Positions 6,633 to 12,057 of a DNA stretch of 12,057 nucleotides are shown one piece after another (positions within the stretch are counted from its first letter, which is position 1; the number at the start of each line of letters is the position of its first letter). The notes beneath the pieces are model-generated. The model was given only the letters and a program-made list of their open reading frames with translations. It did no database searches and was not told the DNA's origin. The translations under genes and the position numbers were made by a program. Source of the stretch: UBA2160 sp964588665 (GTDB lineage: Bacteria; Chloroflexota; Dehalococcoidia; Lucifugimonadales; UBA1123); NCBI GenBank assembly GCA_964588665.1, contig CAZPQQ010000090.1, forward strand, positions 1 to 12,057, written 5' to 3'.

Positions 6633-7474
6633 TCAATCGAATCAGGAATGTGGTCCATGCCGTAATACTGATGTGTCACGCCACTATCGACCTTCACGAC
6701 CCTGAGGCCTGATGGGTCGTCGCCCAAAGGGTAGCCTATCGATCCGGTGACCACCATTTGAAGATCGGCGTCCTCGGCGTAATTGTTGCGGTGACAATGC
6801 CCGGCAAACACCGCCGCAACTTCATGTTCATGCAGAATATCCAAGATTACCTCTCGCCGTTCTCTCGGGATGACGAAATTGCCGTCGGCATCGTCCGCCC
6901 CTTCAAGAAACAGCGGATGATGGACGAACAGGATGATATCGTCGCACCCATTGGACCTCGCCTTGCTCAGATCGTCATTCAGGAACCGTACAACGCCCTC
7001 CCACTCACCGGGCACGTTCTTCGGGTTGAAACACACGGAACTATTGATAACTGCGAAGTGGCATCCATCATGTTCGAACGAATAGTTGTCAGGTCCGAAT
7101 CTCTCCTGATAGAGAGCCAGAGATTCGGGCGTAGGGGCATTGCCGACATCGGCGTTGCCCGGCGCCCAGTAGATGTTTATGTCGTCGTCCAGCAGCGCTG
7201 TAATGCGGAACAGTTCGTCCACCTGGCTCTGATCGCTGGGGTCTTGGACCATGTCGCCGCACATGACAACGAAGGCGGGTTTCAGGCGGTTGGCAGCTTC
7301 AATTGCCTCGGTGTAGAGCCGGGTTTCGTCTGCGAATCCGGTAATCGTCTCCGGCGCGTGGCGCACGAACAACTCCCGGCGCCTATATTCTTCGACCTTC
7401 TCCACCGTGAATTCGCTGAAAAAAGCGAACATGCCAAATTGGGGATCGGTCATCTGCAAGAAGAAAAACGACAT
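6626..7474 (-). CDS. Calcineurin-like metallophosphoesterase (CSTP1-like) with altered GNHD motif
   Basis: The 282-residue cytosolic protein carries the metallophosphoesterase motifs in order: D10-P-Q12 (TDPQFG, the form seen in the CSTP1-like branch instead of DxH), G73-D74 (CGDMVQD), G106-N-A-D109, H185-H186 (FVHHPLF) and G225-H-C-H228 (FAGHCHRNN). The family hydrolyses phosphomonoesters or diesters with two metal ions. Motif three is normally GNHD, and its His is a catalytic acid; here the codon is GCC (Ala). The metal-ligand Asn is kept. Activity may therefore be reduced or different. The start ATG has GAGGTG five bases upstream (plus-strand CACCTC 7480-7485). No signal peptide is evident: the N-terminal MSFFFLQMTD is the first beta strand. 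The SDR gene lies 110 bases upstream on the same strand, so co-transcription is possible but not shown. Confidence 0.88.
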   Translation of the reverse strand: MSFFFLQMTDPQFGMFAFFSEFTVEKVEEYRRRELFVRHAPETITGFADETRLYTEAIEAANRLKPAFVVMCGDMVQDPSDQSQVDELFRITALLDDDINIYWAPGNADVGNAPTPESLALYQERFGPDNYSFEHDGCHFAVINSSVCFNPKNVPGEWEGVVRFLNDDLSKARSNGCDDIILFVHHPLFLEGADDADGNFVIPRERREVILDILHEHEVAAVFAGHCHRNNYAEDADLQMVVTGSIGYPLGDDPSGLRVVKVDSGVTHQYYGMDHIPDSIEL

Positions 7475-7545
7475 CGTGTCACCTCAAGACGAGTCAGATG
7501 CTTGCTCAACATTACGAATCGCATTCGAAAGCCCTTCGACGCGCT

Positions 7546-7561
7546 CCCCGACTCCTCGGGG
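7546..7561. other. Short hairpin downstream of the SDR gene
   Basis: CCCCGA-CTCC-TCGGGG is a perfect 6-base stem with a 4-base loop, 24 bases beyond the SDR stop on the minus strand. It lacks a following T-run, so it could pause or weakly terminate SDR transcription, or protect the 3' end, but it is not a standard terminator. Confidence 0.35.
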
Positions 7562-7584
7562 CAAACGGAACAGGGAGACTTGGC

Positions 7585-8355
7585 TCACTCTCGAACCGAG
7601 TACTTGCCCGCCGAGTAGCCGCCGTCGACGTAGATGACCTGGCCGGTGATGTACTGCGCCTTGGCCGAAGCGAGGAACGCCACGGTTTGGGCGATGTCGG
7701 ACGGCTGACCGGTGCGGCCCAGCGGTACGTCGGCGACGAACGCGGTCCGATAGGCGTCGGTTGGCGGTTTACGAACCGGCGATCCGGTGATCGTGAGGCC
7801 GGGGCCGACAGCGTTGACGGTCACCCCGTGCGCGCCGAGCTCCAATGCCATGACCTTTGTGAGTTGAACCAACCCGGCTTTCGACGCACAGTACGCGGCC
7901 GCGTCGGTCCTCGCGTTCTCGGCAGCGGTCGAGACGATGCTGATGATGCGGCCACCCTGACCGCGATCCACCATGCGCCTTGCCACGGCCTGAGAACACA
8001 GAAAGGCGCCTTTCAGATTCACCGAGATAACACGGTCCCACTCTTCCGCCGCCATGTCCAAAAACGACCGGTTCTGGCCGATTCCAGCGTCGTTGACGAG
8101 TATGTCCACGGGTCCCAGCTTCTCGGTGACGTCCTGGACCATGGCCTCGACTCGTTCGAGGTCGGACACGTCGACCGGAAACGCGCTGGCTGACAAGCCT
8201 TCGGCTACCAACTCGCCGGCGGTCTCTTGGGCCATGTCTTCCAGGATGTCGGCGACAGCGACAGAGGCGCCTTCCCCGGCCAGGCCAGCGGCTATAGCCT
8301 TCCCGATTCCCGCGGCGGCGCCCGTGACCACAGCGACTTTTCCGTTCAGTTCCAT
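7585..8355 (-). CDS. Short-chain dehydrogenase/reductase (SDR), classical FabG-like
   Basis: A 256-residue classical SDR that reduces or oxidises a carbonyl/hydroxyl group using NAD(P)(H). The cofactor motif is TGAAAGIG (11-18). D36 at the end of the second beta strand favours NAD over NADP. The structural motif reads NDAG (88-91) instead of the usual NNAG. The catalytic set is N113, S142, Y155 and K159 (YCASK). The C-terminus (GQVIYVDGGYSAGK) is the usual one for FabG-like and glucose-dehydrogenase-like enzymes. I start at the ATG at 8355, preceded by GGAGA six bases upstream (plus-strand 8361-8365), because an upstream in-frame start at 8439 would add 28 non-conserved residues. The substrate is unknown. 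With enolase superfamily sugar-acid enzymes on both sides, a role in sugar or hydroxy-acid oxidation is reasonable, but fatty-acid-type or secondary-alcohol substrates are equally compatible. Confidence 0.92.
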   Translation of the reverse strand: MELNGKVAVVTGAAAGIGKAIAAGLAGEGASVAVADILEDMAQETAGELVAEGLSASAFPVDVSDLERVEAMVQDVTEKLGPVDILVNDAGIGQNRSFLDMAAEEWDRVISVNLKGAFLCSQAVARRMVDRGQGGRIISIVSTAAENARTDAAAYCASKAGLVQLTKVMALELGAHGVTVNAVGPGLTITGSPVRKPPTDAYRTAFVADVPLGRTGQPSDIAQTVAFLASAKAQYITGQVIYVDGGYSAGKYSVRE

Positions 8356-8420
8356 GGCAATCTCCGTATTTTCAGGATGGGATTGGCCGCCCGCCGATGC
8401 GCGCCACGGCCCATGGTCGG

Positions 8421-8449
8421 ACGTTAACACCGTCGTCAAAAGCGGTCAA
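8421..8449 (-). promoter_or_regulatory. Possible promoter of the SDR gene
   Basis: On the minus strand TTGACC (plus-strand 8444-8449) is followed after 17 bases by TAACGT (plus-strand 8421-8426), a fair -35 and a poor -10. A second TTGAC (plus-strand GTCAA 8435-8439) lies ten bases inside, giving a direct repeat in a position where an activator could bind. The 8356-8519 region separates divergent genes and must hold both promoters. For the plus-strand side TATCAT (8490-8495) is a candidate -10 without a convincing -35. Confidence 0.3.
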
Positions 8450-8519
8450 TCGCGGCGACGAAAGCTACCGTGACGCATCAGTTATCGCGTATCATTAGCG
8501 ACTGGGAAATGGAGGACAC

Positions 8520-8741
8520 ATGCCAATCCTTGACCTGAGACAGGACCTTGTCGCCGGACAAGAGCCGTTTGAACGGATAATGGCCGCGGTCGACGAACTG
8601 GCGCCCACGGAGAGCCTCGAAATCATTGCGCCGTTCGAACCGGAGCCCTTGTACGCGGTGATGGCCGACATCGGCTTTTACCACGAGACGGAAGCGCTCC
8701 CCGACGGCACCTGGAAAATCACATTCAGGCGGCCGAATTAG
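8520..8741 (+). CDS. DUF2249 domain protein
   Basis: A 73-residue single-domain protein of the DUF2249 type, a TusA-like fold. Recognisable features are LDLR at the start, EPFERIMAAVDEL, LEIIAPFEPEPLYAVMADIGF and a closing W-x-I-TFRR strand. The start ATG follows GGAGG (8511-8515) with a tight 4-base spacer. The family has no settled biochemical role. It often sits with NO-related or haem/copper proteins, and here the next gene is an NnrS-like membrane protein starting one base after the stop, so the two are almost certainly translated from one mRNA. No cysteine is present, so it cannot act as a TusA-type sulfur carrier through a Cys. Confidence 0.85.
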   Translation: MPILDLRQDLVAGQEPFERIMAAVDELAPTESLEIIAPFEPEPLYAVMADIGFYHETEALPDGTWKITFRRPN

Positions 8742-8742
8742 A

Positions 8743-10155
8743 GTGAGCCAGATTCCAATTCAAGGACCTTCAGGCGACAGCCCTTCGCCTCGCGACAGGT
8801 ACCGGCCGACGCCGTGGTCGTCCCAGCGGTTCTACCGACCGTACATCAAGTCGGCGATTATCGTAGCGATGACGCTCGGATTCACCACCGGCGCCGTGAT
8901 GCTGTTCCTGCCGGCGCTGGGCCGTTCGACCGGATCGACCTGGATTGCTCACCTCCAGGCACACGGATTCGCGCAGATCTTCGGATGGGCCGGCCTGTTC
9001 CTCATGGGCATGGCTTTTCACGTCGTGCCACGCTTTCGCAACGGGCCGTTGGCGTTTCCATGGCCTCAACGGACCGCACTCACACTGATATTGCTTTCGA
9101 TCGCCCTGCGATTCCTCGGCCAGACGCTACCTTCGCTGGCCTTCAACGAAGCTCTGCTGGCAGCGTCAGGGTTGTGCGTCGCTGCCGGCGCCGGCATTTT
9201 CACCGTGACGATCGGCCTCGTGTTACGGCGAGGGACGGCGCCCCACAGTTCGTCCGAGACATGGCTCTGGATGAGTCTGTTTTGGCTGCTCGCGGCCACG
9301 GCATTGAACATGGTTGTCGTTGTCCAGATGGCAGTGGACGCGCGCGAGATCACATCCGCACGACCGGACGGTGCGTTCGTTCACGCCGGTGTGGTCGGAT
9401 TCATCGTCAATTTCGTCCTCGGGATCAGCCTCAGGTCGGTGTCCGCATTCCTCGGGTTGCGGCCAGCGAGGCAGAACGTGAACCGGCTCGGCCTCGTGGC
9501 CCTCAACGCAGGCGTCGCCATCACGACGATCGCGCTACTGTTCGGCTTGGCGGACTGGGCATTGCTCGTCGGCGCTCTGTTGGAACTCGGCGGATTCGCC
9601 GGTTTCGTATACGCGCTGCGCCTGTTCGACGGCAGAGACGCCCCGCGCGTGTACAACCTGAGGGCGTACGGCAGATACGAGTGGTACCTGCGGACGGCCT
9701 ACGGGTGGCTGCTGGTCGGAGGAGCCTTCCAGGCATGGAACGCGATCGGCGGCGTTTGGCCGGACATTGCTCTTCCGGCGAACCTGGCCGCCCCAGCGCT
9801 GCACGTTCTGTCTCTCGGATTCGTGACGATGATCATCCTGGGAATGGCATCTCGGATGATCCCGCTTTTCGAGGGTGCGGTTCTGCCGTGGCACTGGTTG
9901 ATGGACGCAGTGTACGCGTCGTTGAATGTCAGCGTCGTGCTCAGAATCGTGTTCGGCGTAGTCTCGACCGATGCCGATTGGGTCGGACTGGCGGTGTCGG
10001 GAACGCTCGGCACCCTCGCGATGGCCAGCTTCGCCGCGATAATCTGGCGCACCCTGCAACCGAGCTCGAGGCGCCAGTACGTCGATATGGCCCAGTCGTT
10101 CGGGGTACAGAAGGCGGCCGAAGCCCAACGGCAACGCGACGACGAGGGCGCCTGA
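8743..10155 (+). CDS. NnrS-like haem/copper membrane protein
   Basis: A 470-residue integral membrane protein with about 12 predicted helices (approximately 36-58, 70-92, 107-124, 133-160, 170-195, 209-233, 247-267, 269-290, 318-336, 351-375, 385-407 and 413-435). Histidines typical of NnrS lie at helix ends: H70 and H74 (AHLQAHGFAQ), H93 (FHVVPRF), H214 (VHAGVVGF) and H354 (ALHVLSLGF, followed by GMASRMIP). NnrS is a haem- and copper-containing protein linked to relief of nitric oxide stress in denitrifiers. The start is a GTG one base after the DUF2249 stop, with only a weak AGGCGG upstream, so translational coupling is likely. The first 30 residues are Pro/Ser-rich and cytosolic; the C-terminal ~35 are basic and polar. 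A general oxidase-subunit-like haem protein is the alternative. No NO reductase or nitrite reductase gene is in the window. Confidence 0.75.
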   Translation: MSQIPIQGPSGDSPSPRDRYRPTPWSSQRFYRPYIKSAIIVAMTLGFTTGAVMLFLPALGRSTGSTWIAHLQAHGFAQIFGWAGLFLMGMAFHVVPRFRNGPLAFPWPQRTALTLILLSIALRFLGQTLPSLAFNEALLAASGLCVAAGAGIFTVTIGLVLRRGTAPHSSSETWLWMSLFWLLAATALNMVVVVQMAVDAREITSARPDGAFVHAGVVGFIVNFVLGISLRSVSAFLGLRPARQNVNRLGLVALNAGVAITTIALLFGLADWALLVGALLELGGFAGFVYALRLFDGRDAPRVYNLRAYGRYEWYLRTAYGWLLVGGAFQAWNAIGGVWPDIALPANLAAPALHVLSLGFVTMIILGMASRMIPLFEGAVLPWHWLMDAVYASLNVSVVLRIVFGVVSTDADWVGLAVSGTLGTLAMASFAAIIWRTLQPSSRRQYVDMAQSFGVQKAAEAQRQRDDEGA

Positions 10156-10191
10156 CAACCTGGTCCATACTCCGTTGCCAAGGTCTTCCGA

Positions 10192-10218
10192 CCGGCGGGG
10201 CCGCCTCGACCCCGCTGG
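10192..10218. other. GC-rich hairpin after the NnrS-like gene
   Basis: CCGGCGGGG (10192-10200) pairs with CCCCGCTGG (10210-10218), 9 base pairs including one G-U, around a 9-base loop, 37 bases after the NnrS-like stop. It is placed as a terminator would be but has no T-run. The remaining bases up to the next gene at 10396 show its ribosome site and no strong promoter. Confidence 0.35.
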
Positions 10219-10395
10219 CTAAGCGTGACCCTGACTCTGGTCGCTGGCCTCACGTCGGCGCCGAGAAGCCGGAATCGTCTGCTAAACATCAGCCGCTCGA
10301 ATACAAGGCGCAATTGCCCCGTCCAATCAGAACTCGAAGCACTGCCACGGGTGATGTTGTACGATTCAACGCGCAATCACATCAGGGGGCGTCGC

Positions 10396-11565
10396 ATGAA
10401 AGCCAGACCCACGATTACCGCCATCGAGTTGATACAGTTCGGTTTCGAGTTGCAAGACGTCGGGCGGGAGCCGACCATCGGGATCCCCATCTACAAGCCG
10501 GGGAGCACCCTGCAGTCCGGCGGCAACGCGATCAAGATTCACACCGACATTGGAGTCACAGGGGAGTTCGTCGGCGGGGCGCCCACCGACTACGCCGCCA
10601 TTCGAGGGTTCGCACCTTCGCTCATCGGCAGGCAGGCTCTGGAACGCGACAAGATTTACAACGACGTCAAGCAGGCGACCCGCCAGATAGCCCGGATGGG
10701 GCAGGGCGTGGTGGACATCGCTCTGTGGGACCTTGCGGGCAAGTTCTACGACGCCCCGATTTACGAGCTGTTGGGCGGGCATCAACAGAAACTGAAGTGC
10801 TACGCCAGCACATACATCGGAGACCGCGAACCCGGCGGTCTGGCCACTCCCGAAGCCTACGCCGACTTTGCCGAGCAGTGCTACGACATCGGATACCGAG
10901 CGTTCAAGATCCACGGCTGGCAGGAAGCGACAATCGAGGAGCAGATCGAGCTGGTCCATGCGGTCGGCAGGCGGGTCGGCGACAAGATGGCCCTGATGCT
11001 CGATCCTTTCTGCGCCCTCGACACGTTCGGTGACGCCCTCAAGTTGGGCCTGGCGTGCGACGAGGAAAACTTCTTCTGGTACGAAGACCCGCTCAAGGAC
11101 GGCGGAGTTTCGGCTCACGCTCACAGGAAACTGCGGCAGATGATCAAGACTCCGATCCTTCAGCTCGAGCACCTGCGGGGCCTCGAATCGCACGTCGACT
11201 TCATCGTCGCCGAGGCCACCGACTTCGTTCGAGGCGACGCCGTATACGACGGCGGCATCACCGGCATCATGAAGATCGCCCATGCCGCCGAGGGCTTTGG
11301 CCTGGACGTCGAGCTCCACGTGGCCGGTCCCGCCCAGCGCCACCTCATGGCGTCCATGCGCAACACCAACTACTACGAGATGGGCCTGCTGCACCCCAAA
11401 GCCGGACCGTTCGGAGGTCCGATCTACAAAGACGGCTACCGCGACGCCATCGACGCCATCGACGAAAACGGCTGCATCGACATCCCCGAAGGCCCCGGCC
11501 TCGGCGTCGAATACGACTGGGATTTCATAACGGCCAACCAAACGGGGTTTACGGAGATTCGGTAG
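10396..11565 (+). CDS. Mandelate racemase/muconate lactonizing enzyme family protein (enolase superfamily)
   Basis: A complete 389-residue enolase superfamily enzyme, which would abstract the proton next to a carboxylate using a Mg2+-bound barrel. The capping domain comes first (KARPTITAIELIQF, GVVDIALWDLAGKFYDAPIYELLGG). In the barrel, K171-I-H173 takes the KxK/KxH base position, the metal ligands are D203 (LMLDPF), E230 (WYEDP) and E258 (LQLEHL), D285 lies in YDGG, and H308 in ELHVAGP could be the second base. The start ATG has AGGGGG (10384-10389) six bases upstream; the in-frame ATG at 10225 would add 57 unconserved residues. Compared with the amber-interrupted paralog at 5248-6438 it has different motifs around the base and dyad, so it is a distinct subfamily and not a duplicate. 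The likely substrate is a sugar acid or related hydroxy acid, but I cannot name it. It stands alone on the plus strand. Confidence 0.9.
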   Translation: MKARPTITAIELIQFGFELQDVGREPTIGIPIYKPGSTLQSGGNAIKIHTDIGVTGEFVGGAPTDYAAIRGFAPSLIGRQALERDKIYNDVKQATRQIARMGQGVVDIALWDLAGKFYDAPIYELLGGHQQKLKCYASTYIGDREPGGLATPEAYADFAEQCYDIGYRAFKIHGWQEATIEEQIELVHAVGRRVGDKMALMLDPFCALDTFGDALKLGLACDEENFFWYEDPLKDGGVSAHAHRKLRQMIKTPILQLEHLRGLESHVDFIVAEATDFVRGDAVYDGGITGIMKIAHAAEGFGLDVELHVAGPAQRHLMASMRNTNYYEMGLLHPKAGPFGGPIYKDGYRDAIDAIDENGCIDIPEGPGLGVEYDWDFITANQTGFTEIR

Positions 11566-11810
11566 CGGGGCGAGCCTTAGGGGGAGGGCATGACGACCCG
11601 ACGCGCCGCAACCAGGTCCGAGTCTGCGCGACTTTGCATGCATGGTCGTGAGGATTCTTGTTGCTCGCCAATCGGCGCTATGGCCCCTGCCTCTGCCATC
11701 CTGTTTCGTGGGTGTGGCGATGCTTGTGTCATCGTTGCTCCTTCCGCCGTCGGGTGTTGCGCACCGCCCAGCGGTAACTTCATGTTGGCCACCTGAACAC
11801 CGTTGACGGA

Positions 11811-11859
11811 CACAAAGAAGCCCGGCGCCTGGCTAGAAGCGTCGGGCTGCGGTTTCTAC
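11811..11859. terminator. Bidirectional intrinsic terminator
   Basis: AGCCCGGCGC (11819-11828) and GCGTCGGGCT (11839-11848) form a 10-base-pair stem with a single G-U pair around a 10-base loop. On the plus strand TTTCT follows after four bases. On the minus strand the stem is followed directly by TTCTTTGTG, a better T-rich run. It lies about 250 bases after the second enolase superfamily gene and could end its transcript and that of a minus-strand gene arriving from the right. Confidence 0.7.
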
Positions 11860-12003
11860 AATTGAATCGGGCGGGCCCGTTAACTTCAGGTCGGCGTCAC
11901 GGTCCGGGGCGTCGTCGCACCGCTGGGCCACTTCTCTATGTTCGCGCATCGTATACCGCGAGCCAAAAGGAACTCAAGGCGTGCCGCAGAGGGTGTGGAT
12001 GTG

Positions 12004-12057
12004 CTGTTGGCTGTCAGCCCAAATGGGACAGATTGTTAATAGAGACTTTGAGCTGAT
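12004..12057. repeat. Possible end of a second insertion sequence at the window edge
   Basis: TGTCagCCC (12012-12020), AAAT, GGGACA (12025-12030) forms an imperfect inverted repeat with TGT...ACA outer bases, followed by an AT-richer stretch with GAGACTTTGAG (12042-12052). The base composition differs from the GC-rich surroundings and resembles transposon termini. No transposase sequence is visible inside the window, so this is only a suggestion. Confidence 0.3.

Larger units (their letters stand above)
11566..12057. other. Gene-poor right end of the window
   Basis: I see no convincing gene here. Open frames on both strands (for example 11590-11796 plus and 11577-11813 minus) have poor composition and no known motif. 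On the minus strand an AAGGAG lies five bases before an ATG at 11734, which would encode 51 residues of low complexity; I judge it unlikely. The region holds a terminator-like hairpin at 11819-11848 and an IS-end-like sequence at the extreme right. Confidence 0.6.

Noticed and set aside
6758..7618. 286-codon plus-strand open frame opposite the metallophosphoesterase
   Set aside because: The opposite strand encodes the conserved phosphoesterase motifs; this frame mirrors them and has no motif.
8814..11033. 739-codon plus-strand open frame overlapping the NnrS-like gene and the second enolase superfamily gene
   Set aside because: It is Arg/Pro-rich and lies out of frame with two genes whose motifs are clear; a shadow of GC-rich coding sequence.
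10366..11643. 425-codon minus-strand open frame opposite the second enolase superfamily gene
   Set aside because: Antisense to a protein with a full set of catalytic residues; no family features of its own.
11577..11813. Minus-strand small frame with an AAGGAG before an ATG at 11734
   Set aside because: Weak codon bias, low-complexity product and no recognisable domain; the ribosome-site match is probably chance.
1..12057. CRISPR array, anti-phage system or toxin-antitoxin pair
   Set aside because: No regularly spaced direct repeats and no Cas, nuclease, methylase or toxin-like small gene pair was seen on either strand.

Overview
The window looks like a fragment of a GC-rich, free-living bacterial chromosome. 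The mix of genes (a tungsten/molybdenum aldehyde oxidoreductase paired with a MoaD-like carrier, a QueG/RdhA-like Fe-S protein, two different mandelate-racemase-type enolase superfamily enzymes, and a DUF2249 + NnrS-like pair) is what I would expect from a Dehalococcoidia/SAR202-like Chloroflexota genome. That assignment is inference from gene content, because no rRNA or other marker gene is present. TAG, TAA and TGA are all used as stops in the intact genes, so there is no sign of a recoded genetic code.

Layout. Positions 1-1461 hold an insertion sequence of the ISNCY/IS1202 type, with an intact DDE transposase on the minus strand and long imperfect terminal repeats built from a repeated ATGTCAG-type site. 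Next, on the plus strand, come an AOR-family oxidoreductase (1595-3502), a MoaD/ThiS-type small protein (3564-3797) and a QueG-like double 4Fe-4S protein that is split by a one-base frameshift (3971-4983). Three minus-strand genes follow, read from right to left: an SDR dehydrogenase (7585-8355), a metallophosphoesterase (6626-7474) and an L-rhamnonate-dehydratase-like enolase superfamily gene interrupted by a single in-frame amber codon (5248-6438). From a divergent intergenic region at 8356-8519 the plus strand resumes with a DUF2249 protein (8520-8741), a 12-helix NnrS-like membrane protein one base downstream (8743-10155), and a second enolase superfamily enzyme (10396-11565). The last ~490 bases hold no convincing gene. 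They contain a bidirectional-looking terminator at 11811-11859 and, at the extreme right edge, a sequence that resembles an IS end.

How the genes may work together. The AOR and MoaD-like genes form a plausible unit: an oxidoreductase using a tungsto- or molybdo-pterin cofactor plus a diglycine sulfur carrier of the kind used to make that cofactor. The enolase superfamily enzymes and the SDR fit oxidation/dehydration of sugar acids or related hydroxy acids. DUF2249 with NnrS suggests handling of NO or haem/copper-related stress. These are pathway-level inferences and no substrate can be read from the sequence.

The most notable points are two neighbouring convergent genes each broken by one single-base lesion (a G-run frameshift at 4564-4567 and an amber codon at 5740-5742), a metallophosphoesterase whose GNHD motif reads GNAD, the swapped order of the repeat units at the IS ends, and overlapping inverted repeats on the putative AOR promoter. 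I did not find a convincing new defence system, CRISPR array, riboswitch or RNA gene.
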